Positions 30,990-41,029 of a DNA stretch of 64,000 bases are shown here, piece after piece. A program made the position numbers and the translations under genes. Below the pieces are notes generated by a model. It saw nothing but the letters and a program-made list of their open reading frames with translations. It searched no databases and was not told the origin of the DNA. Source of the stretch: Thioalkalivibrio sp. XN8 (GTDB lineage: Bacteria > Pseudomonadota > Gammaproteobacteria > Steroidobacterales > XN24). The stretch lies in contig NZ_JAALFH010000067.1 in the NCBI RefSeq assembly GCF_011058255.1, positions 493,724 through 557,723 on the forward strand. The letters are read 5' to 3'. Each line of letters opens with the position of its first letter. The stretch's first letter is position 1.

Positions 30990-31918
30990 GCCGCGTCCAG
31001 CCAGGCCACCGAGAACGCGCCGGGACCCAGCCGGGCCCCGGCGCTGGCGCTCATGACCGAGAGGTGCAGGTCGAGCCGGGCACTGGCCGCCGCGGCCTCG
31101 AGTTCCTGGTAGGCCGCCATCTGGCGCACCAGGCGCGGGTCGCCGCCGATGCTCAGCACCAGGGTCGGCGTGCCCAACCCGCGCGCGACCGCCTCCCTGG
31201 CCTGCCCGAGCGCCAGCGCGCAGGCTGCGCCGAAGCCCCGCGGACGCGCCACGACCTGTTGCACGCCGCCCCTGAGCTCGATCACGGGGCGCACGCCGAA
31301 CGCTACCGCCAGCAGGTGGTCGCCCCGACCCAGGCCGCCGCCACGCCCGTCCAGGCCGCGGCGGCGGAGATACCAGGGATCTCCGGGGACCAGCAGGCAG
31401 TGCAAGCGACCCAGGTCGTCACGCAGCGTGCCCCGGATCTTCTCGAAGCCGAGGCCGCCCTCCTCCAGCAGCTGGACCGCCCGGGCCAGGGCGATGCCTT
31501 CGCCGGCAGCGAGCGTGCGCGTGTCCAGCACTCGCAGCGCGAAGTTGCCCGCGCGCTCCGCCTCGTCGCGCCGCTCCCGGTACGCCTGCAGGATGCCGTA
31601 CGACGCCTCGGTGGCGTGCGCGTGCACCTGGCTCAACTCGTCCGCCGCGGTCAGCACCAGTACCCGGTCGTAATCCAGCACCAACTCCTGCAGGAAGATA
31701 TCGCGGATTGCGCCGGCGCTGGCGGCGTTCACCCGGGCCGGCACCGAGCGGTCCGCGATGAACCGCCGGTAGAGCAGCATGGTCTGCTCCGGGTCCCGTT
31801 CATCGAGCCAGGTCCGGCCGCCGAGGTCCAGCACATTCGGCAATACCCGCACGCCGTGCTGTTCGAGACAGGCGTCCGGCAGGTCACAGCTGGCGTCGAC
31901 GACGAATCCGATGCGCAT
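30986..31918 (-). CDS. DegV family fatty-acid-binding protein
   Basis: 310 aa. The N-terminus [11 protein letters not shown] is the DegV opening, followed by the first domain with the SAGAIRDIF segment and the [12 protein letters not shown] loop. The second domain contains [14 protein letters not shown]. In Gram-positive bacteria DegV/FakB proteins present fatty acids to a FakA kinase; no FakA-like gene is in this window, so the role here is unknown. ATG 31918 is preferred to TTG 31921. The family is less usual in gammaproteobacteria. Confidence 0.8.
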   Translation of the reverse strand: MRIGFVVDASCDLPDACLEQHGVRVLPNVLDLGGRTWLDERDPEQTMLLYRRFIADRSVPARVNAASAGAIRDIFLQELVLDYDRVLVLTAADELSQVHAHATEASYGILQAYRERRDEAERAGNFALRVLDTRTLAAGEGIALARAVQLLEEGGLGFEKIRGTLRDDLGRLHCLLVPGDPWYLRRRGLDGRGGGLGRGDHLLAVAFGVRPVIELRGGVQQVVARPRGFGAACALALGQAREAVARGLGTPTLVLSIGGDPRLVRQMAAYQELEAAAASARLDLHLSVMSASAGARLGPGAFSVAWLDAA

Positions 31919-31973
31919 CAAGAGCTTCGACTTGCGGGCCTGCGGGGATTGTCAGGGCCACGCCGGACGGGCG

Positions 31974-34900
31974 TCAATGCGCGGCCTGGAGTCCCGCCTG
32001 CAGCTCGCGGCACCGTTGCCACTGCGCCTCCAGCCGCGCGTGCGAGACCTTGTCCCGCGCGCCCAGCGCCTGGGCGAAGAGCTGGACCCGGTATTCCTCC
32101 ACCAGCCACCGGTAGCGTTGGAAGGCGTCTGCCGCCTCGGCCGAAGCCCAGCGGGTCTCCGCCTGCCCGGCCAGCCGCTCACGATGCGGCTTGAGGTCGA
32201 GCACCTGGCGCGCCTCGCCCTTGCCCAGGGCCAGGCGGTCCATGCGCATCAGGATGCCCCGCAGGTAACGCGGCAGTTCGACGAGCCGCTCCGGCGGGGT
32301 GGCCGCGAGGAAGCCCGGACAGACCAGGGCGGTGAGCTGCGCCTCGATATCGGCCGCGGCCTCGCGCGCCCCGGGGCCGGTCAGCCCCTGCGCCAGCCGG
32401 CGCCGGCATTCGTCGTGAAGTTCCAGGGTTTCCGTCGCCAGCGCCAGCAGCTGCTCGGCGTCCGGCATGAGCCGCGCGCGGCCCTGGTCCAGGCAGGCCC
32501 GGAACCCGGCCTCGTCCCGGGGCAGCTCGCTGCCCGCGGGCAGGAACACGCGACTGAAAGCGGCGCTGACCAGGTCCTCGGCGAGGTCCTCGCCCCGCGC
32601 CAGGTCGCGGCCGCGCAGGATCAGGCGGCGGTCGCCGCGGGCGCGCTTGAGCAGCTCGCGATGCTGCTGCGGCAGCGCCAGCATGAGGAGGCGCAGCACG
32701 CCGCCGCGATGAGCCGCGGCCGCCGCCGCGGCGGTGGGATACAGCCGGCACGAAACCGCATTGCCGTCGTCCTGCAAACCCGGGAAGAGGCGCTGCACGG
32801 TCTGCCCGCGCCGCACGCTGGCCTCGGGCGGCATCGGCCCGAAACTCCACTGGCGGAGCCCCTCGCCGGTCCAGCCGCTGCCGCCCGCATCCGCCACCGG
32901 CCCCGAGCCGGTGCCGAAGCGGCGCTGCAGCGCCCCCAGGTCGCGTGAGACGCCGAGCACGTCCCCGTCCGTCCCGACGACCTCGAGCCGAAACTTCAGC
33001 CAGGGCTCCAGGTCGAGATCCCGCCAGGTCTCCGGCGCCACCTCGAGCCCGGCGTCGCGCCGCAGGGCTTCGGCCAGCGCCGCCCGCAGCAGGCCTTGGC
33101 CGGGTTGCAGCAGGGCGAGACAACTCCGCGCATGGTCGGGGATGGGCACGATCCGCCGGCGCGCGGCCTTGGGCAGGGCCCGCAGCATGGCGATGATCTT
33201 GTCTTCGAGCCAGCCGGGCACGAGCCAGTCGAGCTGCGCCTCCTCCAGCAGCGCCAGCAGGTGACGGGGCACCTGCACGGTAACGCCGTCGTCCTCCGCC
33301 GCCGGGTCGAAGCGATAGCGCAGCGGCAGGCGATTGCCGTCGACCTCCAGCACGTCCGGGTAGTCCCCCGGCGCCGGCAGGGGCGCGCCGCTCAACAGGT
33401 CCTTCAGCGTCATGTAGAGCAGGCGGGGCTCGGCCCGCTCGGCCCGCTTGCGCCAGCGCTCGAAGGCCGGGGCAGAGCTGATCTCGCCCGGCACCCGGGC
33501 GGCGTAGAACGCGACGAGCGCCGGCTCCCCGGCGAGCAGCTCACGCCGGCGGAGCTTTGCTTCCATGGCCTGCACCTCGGCGCGCAAGGCCTCGTTGTGC
33601 GCCAGGAAGTCACCGCGGGTGCGAATGGCACCCGCCGCCAGCGCGTCGCGCAGGAACACCGCCCGCGCCCCGGCGGGATCGACGCGGGCGAAGTCGACCC
33701 GGCGACTGGCCGCCAGGACCAGGCCATAGAGCGACACCTGCTCGCGTGCGGCGACGAAGCCCCGCGCTTCCTGCCAGTGCGGATCGGACCAGCTCCGGCG
33801 CACGAGATGCGACCCCGCGGACTCGATCCAGGCCGGCTCGACCGCCGCCGCCGTCCGGCCCCACACGCGGCCGGTCTCCACCAGCGCCGCCGCCACGACC
33901 CAGCGCGGCGGCTTGGCCGCGAGGCTGGAATCCGGGAACAGGCGGAAGCGGAGATTGCGCGGGCCCTGGTACTCGCCCCGCTCGTCCAGCTGGCCGATAT
34001 GGGACAGCATGCCGCTGAGGATGGCCCGGTGCACGGCGGCGTAGTCGGCGGGGACCTCGTTGCGCCGCAGGCCCATCTGGCCGGTGAGCTCCTGCAGCTG
34101 GCGGTGCACGTCCTGCCATTCGCGCAGCCGCAGGAACGACAGGAAGTGCTCCCGCGCCCAGCGCCGCTGTGCGCTGCCGGAATCGTGGCGGCGCCGCTCC
34201 TGCCATGCCTCCCAGAGCCTGACCAGCGTGAGAAAGTCCGAGCGCGGGTCGCGCCAGGCCGCATGCCGCTCATCGGCAGCGGCGGCCGCCTCCGCCGGGC
34301 GTTCGCGGGGATCCTGGATCGACAGGCCGGCGGCGATTACCAGCACTTCGGTCAGGCAGCCCAGCCGGCCCGCCTCCAGCAGCATCCGGCCCAGCCTGGG
34401 ATCGACCGGCAGGCGGGCCAGGCGCCGGCCGAGCGGGGTCACGCGGCGCTGCTCGTCGACGGCGCCCAGCTCCCGCAGCAGGCGGTAGCCGTCGTTGACG
34501 AAGCGCCGGTCGGGCGGGTCGAGGAACGGGAACTCGCTGATGCTGCCGAGCCCCAGCGTCTCCATCTGCAGGATGACGCTGGCGAGGTTGGTGCGCCGGA
34601 TCTCCGGGTCGGTGTATTCCGGGCGCGCCTCGTGGTCGTCTTCCGCGTAAAGGCGGATGCAGACGCCTTCGGCCTCGCGCCCACAGCGCCCGCGGCGCTG
34701 CCAGGCGCTGGCCTGAGAGATCGGCTCGACCTGCAACCGCTGGATCTTGGAGCGGTAGCTGTAGCGGCTGATCCGGGCCAGTCCCGAGTCGATCACGGCG
34801 CGGATGCCCGGCACCGTCAGCGACGTCTCCGCGACGTTGGTCGCGAGCACGATCCGGCGCCGCCCGTGCGGCTGGAACACCTTGTCCTGCTCGGCGGCGG

Positions 34901-35717
34901 ACAGGCGCCCGTACAGCGGCAGCACCTCGGTGCCGGGGGGATGATGCTTGCGCAGGGCCTCCGCGGTCTCGCGAATCTCGCGTTCGCCGGGCAGGAAGAC
35001 CAGGACGTCGCCGGCGATCCCGCCCGCCGCGGGCGCCGCGCCGAGTTCGTCGACGGCCGCCACCACGGCGTCCTGGATGCGACCCTCTTCCGGGTCCGCC
35101 GGCGGACGATAGCGCACTTCCACCGGGAAAGTGGTCCCGCTGACCTCGATCACCGGCGCCCCGCCGAAATGCTCGGCGAAGCGGCGCGGCTCGATGGTCG
35201 CCGAGGTGATCACGACTTTCAGGTCCGGCCGGCGCGGCAACAACTGCTTCAGGTAGCCCAGCAGGAAGTCGATATTGAGACTGCGCTCGTGCGCCTCGTC
35301 GATGATCAGCGTGTCGTAGCGGCGCAGCAATGGATCGCCGCGAGTCTCCGCCAGCAGGATCCCGTCGGTCATCAGTTTCACGCGGCAATCGGGACCCGTC
35401 CGGTCGGTGAACCGGACCTGCCAGCCCACCAGGGCCGGGCCGGCCGGGCCCAGCTCCGACGCCAGCCGCGCGGCCACCGCCCGGGCGGCGATGCGGCGGG
35501 GCTGCGTGTGGCCGATCATGCCCGCGCGGCCACGGCCTCCCGCGAGGCAGATCTTCGGCAGCTGGGTGGTCTTGCCCGAGCCCGTGGCGCCGCAGACCAC
35601 GACCACCTGGCGCTTCTCGAGCGCCGCCGCGATGCGCTCGCGCTCGGCCGAGACCGGCAGCTCCGGCGGGAATTCCAGGCGCGGGACCAGGCCCCCGGCG
35701 CCGCCTTCAGCGCCCAG
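31974..35717 (-). CDS. hrpA: ATP-dependent RNA helicase HrpA
   Basis: 1247 aa if translated from CTG 35717. DEAH/RHA helicase motifs are all visible: GATGSGKT (43-50), TQPRRIAA, DEAH, SAT, and QRRGRCGR, then HA2, OB-fold and the long C-terminal DUF3418-type region seen in HrpA (about 1300 aa in E. coli). The reading frame has no ATG, GTG or TTG between an upstream stop and Val38, where a GTG would remove the segment just before Walker A. CTG 35717 has a perfect AAGGAGG 6 nt upstream, so it is the best start. It overlaps the end of mazG by 11 nt and ends a fumC-nudix-mazG-hrpA operon. Confidence 0.9.
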   Translation of the reverse strand: MGAEGGAGGLVPRLEFPPELPVSAERERIAAALEKRQVVVVCGATGSGKTTQLPKICLAGGRGRAGMIGHTQPRRIAARAVAARLASELGPAGPALVGWQVRFTDRTGPDCRVKLMTDGILLAETRGDPLLRRYDTLIIDEAHERSLNIDFLLGYLKQLLPRRPDLKVVITSATIEPRRFAEHFGGAPVIEVSGTTFPVEVRYRPPADPEEGRIQDAVVAAVDELGAAPAAGGIAGDVLVFLPGEREIRETAEALRKHHPPGTEVLPLYGRLSAAEQDKVFQPHGRRRIVLATNVAETSLTVPGIRAVIDSGLARISRYSYRSKIQRLQVEPISQASAWQRRGRCGREAEGVCIRLYAEDDHEARPEYTDPEIRRTNLASVILQMETLGLGSISEFPFLDPPDRRFVNDGYRLLRELGAVDEQRRVTPLGRRLARLPVDPRLGRMLLEAGRLGCLTEVLVIAAGLSIQDPRERPAEAAAAADERHAAWRDPRSDFLTLVRLWEAWQERRRHDSGSAQRRWAREHFLSFLRLREWQDVHRQLQELTGQMGLRRNEVPADYAAVHRAILSGMLSHIGQLDERGEYQGPRNLRFRLFPDSSLAAKPPRWVVAAALVETGRVWGRTAAAVEPAWIESAGSHLVRRSWSDPHWQEARGFVAAREQVSLYGLVLAASRRVDFARVDPAGARAVFLRDALAAGAIRTRGDFLAHNEALRAEVQAMEAKLRRRELLAGEPALVAFYAARVPGEISSAPAFERWRKRAERAEPRLLYMTLKDLLSGAPLPAPGDYPDVLEVDGNRLPLRYRFDPAAEDDGVTVQVPRHLLALLEEAQLDWLVPGWLEDKIIAMLRALPKAARRRIVPIPDHARSCLALLQPGQGLLRAALAEALRRDAGLEVAPETWRDLDLEPWLKFRLEVVGTDGDVLGVSRDLGALQRRFGTGSGPVADAGGSGWTGEGLRQWSFGPMPPEASVRRGQTVQRLFPGLQDDGNAVSCRLYPTAAAAAAAHRGGVLRLLMLALPQQHRELLKRARGDRRLILRGRDLARGEDLAEDLVSAAFSRVFLPAGSELPRDEAGFRACLDQGRARLMPDAEQLLALATETLELHDECRRRLAQGLTGPGAREAAADIEAQLTALVCPGFLAATPPERLVELPRYLRGILMRMDRLALGKGEARQVLDLKPHRERLAGQAETRWASAEAADAFQRYRWLVEEYRVQLFAQALGARDKVSHARLEAQWQRCRELQAGLQAAH

Positions 35718-36495
35718 CTTCCGCCTCCTTCACGTCCTCCCAGAACCGCTCCAGGGTGGCGGCATCGACAGCGTCGGGCGTGAGTCCCGCGGCCGCCAGT
35801 CGGGCCTCGACGGCGCGGAATCGCCGTTCGAACTTGGCCGCCGCGCGGCGCAGGGCGCCCTCGGCATCGACCTGGAGATGCCTGGCCAGGTTGGTCATGG
35901 TGAACAGCAGGTCGCCGAGTTCCTCTTCGACGGCCGCGGTCCCCCGGTCGGCCGCGCCCATGGCTTCGGCCAGCTCCGCCCGCTCCTCGTCGAGCTTGGC
36001 CAGCACGGCGGCGGCGTCAGGCCAGTCGAAACCGACGCGAGCGGCGCGGCGGCCGAGCTTCTGGGCTCGCGCCAGGGCCGGGAGGCCGACCGGGATATCG
36101 TCCAGCGCGCCCCTGCGCCGCCCGGCGCGTTCGCGCGCCTTGTGCGCTTCCCAGGCCTCGGTCTGGGCCGCGGCGTCGGCCACCTGGGCGTCGCCGAAGA
36201 CGTGCGGGTGGCGCCGTTTCATCTTGTCGACCAGGCCGGCGGCCACGGCGGCGAAATCGAAGGCGCCCTGCTCTTCCGCCAGGCGGGCGTGGAACACGAC
36301 CTGGAACAGCAGGTCTCCGAGTTCGTCGCGCAGGTCGCCGAGATCGCCCCGCTCGATCGCGTCCGCCACCTCGTAGGCTTCCTCGATGGTGTACGGCGCA
36401 ATGGTCGAGAAGTCCTGCTCCAGGTCCCAGGGACAGCCGCGCTCGGGATCTCGCAGCCGGGCCATCACCGCCAGCAGTTCCTGCATCGCGGTCAT
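35707..36495 (-). CDS. mazG: Nucleoside triphosphate pyrophosphohydrolase MazG
   Basis: 262 aa with two tandem MazG domains, as in E. coli. It hydrolyses nucleoside triphosphates to monophosphates, in sanitation and control of ppGpp-related stress. The N-terminal domain has CPWDLEQDFSTIAPYTIEEAYE and the EE..E..D metal motif with LRDELGDLLFQVVFHA. The C-terminal domain repeats it (KLDEERAELAEA and VEEELGDLLFTMTNLARHL). KMKRRHPHVFG links them. ATG 36495 overlaps the upstream nudix stop as ATGA; ATG 36486 is possible. Confidence 0.95.
   Translation of the reverse strand: MTAMQELLAVMARLRDPERGCPWDLEQDFSTIAPYTIEEAYEVADAIERGDLGDLRDELGDLLFQVVFHARLAEEQGAFDFAAVAAGLVDKMKRRHPHVFGDAQVADAAAQTEAWEAHKARERAGRRRGALDDIPVGLPALARAQKLGRRAARVGFDWPDAAAVLAKLDEERAELAEAMGAADRGTAAVEEELGDLLFTMTNLARHLQVDAEGALRRAAAKFERRFRAVEARLAAAGLTPDAVDAATLERFWEDVKEAEAGR
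35724..35730 (-). promoter_or_regulatory. Perfect Shine-Dalgarno deciding the CTG start of hrpA
   Basis: AAGGAGG on the minus strand, inside the last codons of mazG, lies 6 nt before CTG 35717. It is the strongest ribosome site seen in this operon and has no other start codon at a suitable distance. Confidence 0.6.
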
Positions 36496-37112
36496 GCGCC
36501 GCGCTCCCGGAGGATGTCGCGGAAATTGACCAGCATGGCGGCCGTGGCGCCCCAGATCAGGTGCTCGCCCCAGGGCATCTCGAAAAACGGGAGCCGGACG
36601 CCCATGAAACGCTTGTGCCGCAGCTGCATGCCGCCTTCCGCCAGCAGCGCATCGAGCGGGACCTCGAAGGCTTCGCTCACCTCCTTGGCATCCGGCACCG
36701 GCTGGAACGACGGCGCGACGAAACCGACCACCGGCGTCACCGAGTAACCCGTGATGGTCATGTAGTTGGGCAGGTAACCGGCCGGGTTCACCAGCGCCGG
36801 GTCGAGGCCGATCTCCTCCCGCGCCTCGCGCAGCGCGGCGGCCAGCGGACCGGCATCCCCCGGGTCGAGGCGGCCGCCCGGAAAACTGACCTGCCCGGCA
36901 TGGTGGCGCAGGTCGGCCGCCCGGACCGTGAACAGCACCGTCAGCCCGGCGGGCCGCTCGATGATGGGCACCAGTACGGCCGCCGGCACCAGCTGCCGCG
37001 GCCGCAGGCGCTCCAGCGCCGGCGGCAGGTCGCCCGGCACGCCCGGGATGCGGTAGTGCTCCGGCGGCGCCGGGCAGGTATCGGCAAGGCACCGGGCGAT
37101 CAGTTCCCTCAC
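36492..37112 (-). CDS. NUDIX hydrolase, CoA pyrophosphatase (NudL) type
   Basis: 206 aa. The Nudix box GGRLDPGDAGPLAAALREAR with EEIGL follows VSFPGG, preceded by the UPF0035 motif LRHHAGQ. This combination marks CoA/acyl-CoA pyrophosphatases. The YLPNYMTITGYSVTPVVG segment is also typical of NudL. The start is GTG 37112, overlapping the fumC stop by 4 nt (GTGA). It is co-translated with mazG, another nucleotide pyrophosphohydrolase. Confidence 0.88.
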   Translation of the reverse strand: MRELIARCLADTCPAPPEHYRIPGVPGDLPPALERLRPRQLVPAAVLVPIIERPAGLTVLFTVRAADLRHHAGQVSFPGGRLDPGDAGPLAAALREAREEIGLDPALVNPAGYLPNYMTITGYSVTPVVGFVAPSFQPVPDAKEVSEAFEVPLDALLAEGGMQLRHKRFMGVRLPFFEMPWGEHLIWGATAAMLVNFRDILRERGA

Positions 37113-38497
37113 TTGCGGATGCCGCCCTCCGTGAGGCCGGCAGGATCCAGCAGCCGGGCGAGTTCGTCCTCGCCCAGGTCGGTCATTTCCAGCGCCACCT
37201 CGCGGATCGGCCGCCCTTCGGCGTAGGCCTTCTTCGCCGTGGCGGCGCCGAGCTCGTAGCCGATCACCGGGTTCAGCGCGGTGACGAGAATCGGGTTGCG
37301 CTCGAGCGCGGCGCGCAGGTTGTCCTCGTTGACCGTGAAACCGGCGATGGCGCGGTCCGCCAGCACCCGCGCGACCGCAGCCAGCAGCCCGATGCTGTCG
37401 AGCAGGCGGTCGGCGATGACCGGCAGCATGACGTTGAGCTGGAAGCTGCCGGACTGGCCGGCCACCGTGATGGTGGCGTCGTTGCCGATCACCTGGGCGG
37501 CGACCATGGCGGTTGCCTCCGGGATCACCGGGTTGACCTTGCCAGGCATGATGCTCGACCCCGGCTGCAGGGCCGGCAGCGCGATCTCGCCCAGGCCGGC
37601 CAGCGGGCCGCTGTTCATCCAGCGCAGGTCATTGGCGATCTTCATCAGGCTGACGGCGACCGTTTTCAGCTGGCCCGACAGTTCCACCGCCGTGTCCTGG
37701 CAGCTCAGGCTCTCGAAATAATCCTCGCTCGGCCGGAAGTCGATGCCCGTGCGCCCGGCGAGCTGGGCCGCGAACCGCGTCCCGAAGTCGGGGTGCGCGT
37801 TGATGCCGGTGCCGACCGCGGTTCCGCCCTGGGCGAGTCCGGTCAGCCGCGGCAGCGTGGCGCGCACCCGCGCGATTCCGCCGCGCACCTGGGCCGCCCA
37901 GGCGCCCAGCTCCTGGTCCAGCCTTACGGGCATGGCATCCATCAGGTGGGTGCGCCCGGTCTTGACGATGCTGCGGCAGGCCTGCGCCTTGCTGCTGATG
38001 GTGGCGGCCAGATGGTCCAGCGCCGGGACGAGTTCACGCTCCACGGCCAGCGCCGCGCTGACATGAATCGCGGTGGGAATCACGTCGTTGCTGCTCTGGC
38101 CCATGTTCACATGGTCATTGGGATGCACCGGCGTGCCTGCCCCCCGGGTGGCCAGCGTGGCGATCACCTCGTTGGCATTCATGTTGGTACTGGTCCCCGA
38201 GCCCGTCTGGAAGACGTCGACCGGGAACTGGGCATCGTGCCGGCCCGCCACGACCTCGTCCGCCGCCGCGCGGATCGCCGCCGCCAGCGACGCCTCCAGC
38301 AGTCCCAGTTCCTCGTTGGCGCCGGCCGCCGCCCACTTCACCAGGCCGACCGCGGCAATGAAGCCGGAGGGCATGGGGCGCCCGCTGATGGGGAAGTTCT
38401 CGACGGCCCGTTGCGTCTGTGCGCCCCACAGGGCGTCGACCGGGACCCTGAGCTCGCCCATGCTGTCTTTTTCGATCCGATAGTCCTGCGCGCTCAT
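37109..38497 (-). CDS. fumC: Class II fumarate hydratase
   Basis: 462 aa, iron-independent fumarase that interconverts fumarate and malate. Present are the opening YRIEKDSMGELRVPVDALWG, TGSGTSTNMNANEV, the histidine loop in TGRTHLMDAMP, and the superfamily signature GSSIMPGKVNP. TGGAGGAA precedes the ATG. First gene of the leftward operon fumC-nudix-mazG-hrpA. The promoter is probably in the AT-rich gap shared with purB. Confidence 0.97.
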   Translation of the reverse strand: MSAQDYRIEKDSMGELRVPVDALWGAQTQRAVENFPISGRPMPSGFIAAVGLVKWAAAGANEELGLLEASLAAAIRAAADEVVAGRHDAQFPVDVFQTGSGTSTNMNANEVIATLATRGAGTPVHPNDHVNMGQSSNDVIPTAIHVSAALAVERELVPALDHLAATISSKAQACRSIVKTGRTHLMDAMPVRLDQELGAWAAQVRGGIARVRATLPRLTGLAQGGTAVGTGINAHPDFGTRFAAQLAGRTGIDFRPSEDYFESLSCQDTAVELSGQLKTVAVSLMKIANDLRWMNSGPLAGLGEIALPALQPGSSIMPGKVNPVIPEATAMVAAQVIGNDATITVAGQSGSFQLNVMLPVIADRLLDSIGLLAAVARVLADRAIAGFTVNEDNLRAALERNPILVTALNPVIGYELGAATAKKAYAEGRPIREVALEMTDLGEDELARLLDPAGLTEGGIRK

Positions 38498-40025
<1,528 letters not shown>

Positions 40026-40031
40026 CAGCCC

Positions 40032-40988
40032 ATGCGCGCTCCCCTGGCTGACAAGGCCGGGCTCCGGGTCCGCCTGGCCGACTGGGAGGCCGACGAGGCC
40101 GGCCTGCGCAACGTGCGCACGCGGGTCTTCGTGGAGGAGCAGCGCGTCAGCGAAGCGGAAGAATGGGACGGGCTCGATCCCGCTTGCCTGCACGCGGTGG
40201 GGGAGACGGATGCGGACGGCATCGTCGCCACGGGCCGGCTGCATCCCTCCGGCAAGATCGGCCGCATGGCCGTGCTGCCCGCCTGGCGGGGGCGGGGCGT
40301 GGGCGGGATGATCCTGCAGGGCCTGCTCGCGGCAGCCCGGAGCCGGGGCCTGGAATCGGTCTACCTGCATGGCCAGGTGCCGGTCCTCGGCTTCTACGCC
40401 CGCTTCGGCTTCGTGGCCGAGGGCGAGGAGTTCGATGAAGCCGGCATCCCGCACCGCCTGATGCGCCTGTCGCTGGCGGCGGTGCCGGCGGCAGCCGACG
40501 CAGCAGCGACGGGCACCCGGCGCCTGGTGACCGGCAAGGCCGAGCTGGCCCTCGCGGTCGCCGACGTCGCCGCGCTCGCCGGCCGCTCGCTGGCCATCTT
40601 CACCCCGGACCTCGAGCACGGGGTCTACGACACGGCCGGCTTCCTCGAGGCCGTGAAGCGGCTGGTCCTGTCGCGCAGCCATGCGCGCATCCGGGTCCTG
40701 GTCAGCGAGCCCGGGCGCGTGCAGCACTCGGTCAACCGCTTCCTCTACGTCGGCCGCCGCCTGTCGACCTTCATCGAGTTCCGGGAGCTGCCCCGGCAGT
40801 TCCAGGGGCGCGGGGACGCTTTCATGATCGCCGACCGCTCCGCCGTGGTGTACCGCGCCCGTGCTGACCGCTGGCAGGGCATCGCGGACATCCGTGAGCC
40901 CCGCATGGCGCAGCACTACCTCGCCGAGTTCGACGAGATGTGGCAGCGGAGCGAGAGCGCCGGCCGGCTGAGGGACCTGGGAATCTGA
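40032..40988 (+). CDS. GNAT acetyltransferase fused to an uncharacterised C-terminal domain
   Basis: 318 aa. The first 150 residues are an ElaA-like GNAT domain: RTRVFVEEQRV, an acetyl-CoA loop in MAVLPAWRGRGVGGMIL, and GFYARFGFVAEGEEFDEAGIPH. Residues about 165-318 form a separate domain (LAIFTPDLEHGVYDT, RIRVLVSEPGRVQHSVNRF, FMIADRSAVVYR). It resembles phospholipase-D-like folds in outline but shows no HKD motif. The gene begins 6 nt after purB and sits where hflD lies in E. coli. The substrate is unknown. Confidence 0.72.
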   Translation: MRAPLADKAGLRVRLADWEADEAGLRNVRTRVFVEEQRVSEAEEWDGLDPACLHAVGETDADGIVATGRLHPSGKIGRMAVLPAWRGRGVGGMILQGLLAAARSRGLESVYLHGQVPVLGFYARFGFVAEGEEFDEAGIPHRLMRLSLAAVPAAADAAATGTRRLVTGKAELALAVADVAALAGRSLAIFTPDLEHGVYDTAGFLEAVKRLVLSRSHARIRVLVSEPGRVQHSVNRFLYVGRRLSTFIEFRELPRQFQGRGDAFMIADRSAVVYRARADRWQGIADIREPRMAQHYLAEFDEMWQRSESAGRLRDLGI

Positions 40989-41015
40989 GCCATCCCCGCG
41001 GTCGCGAGGCGGTCG

Positions 41016-41021
41016 TACAAT
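41016..41021 (+). promoter_or_regulatory. -10 element immediately before mnmA
   Basis: TACAAT ends 8 nt before the mnmA ATG, so a transcript from it would be nearly leaderless. No ribosome site and no good -35 are visible. Confidence 0.35.
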
Positions 41022-41029
41022 AGCGGGTC

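Noticed and set aside
33096-35783. 895-codon open frame antisense to hrpA
   Set aside because: Same reason: no motifs, biased composition, and full-length HrpA on the other strand.
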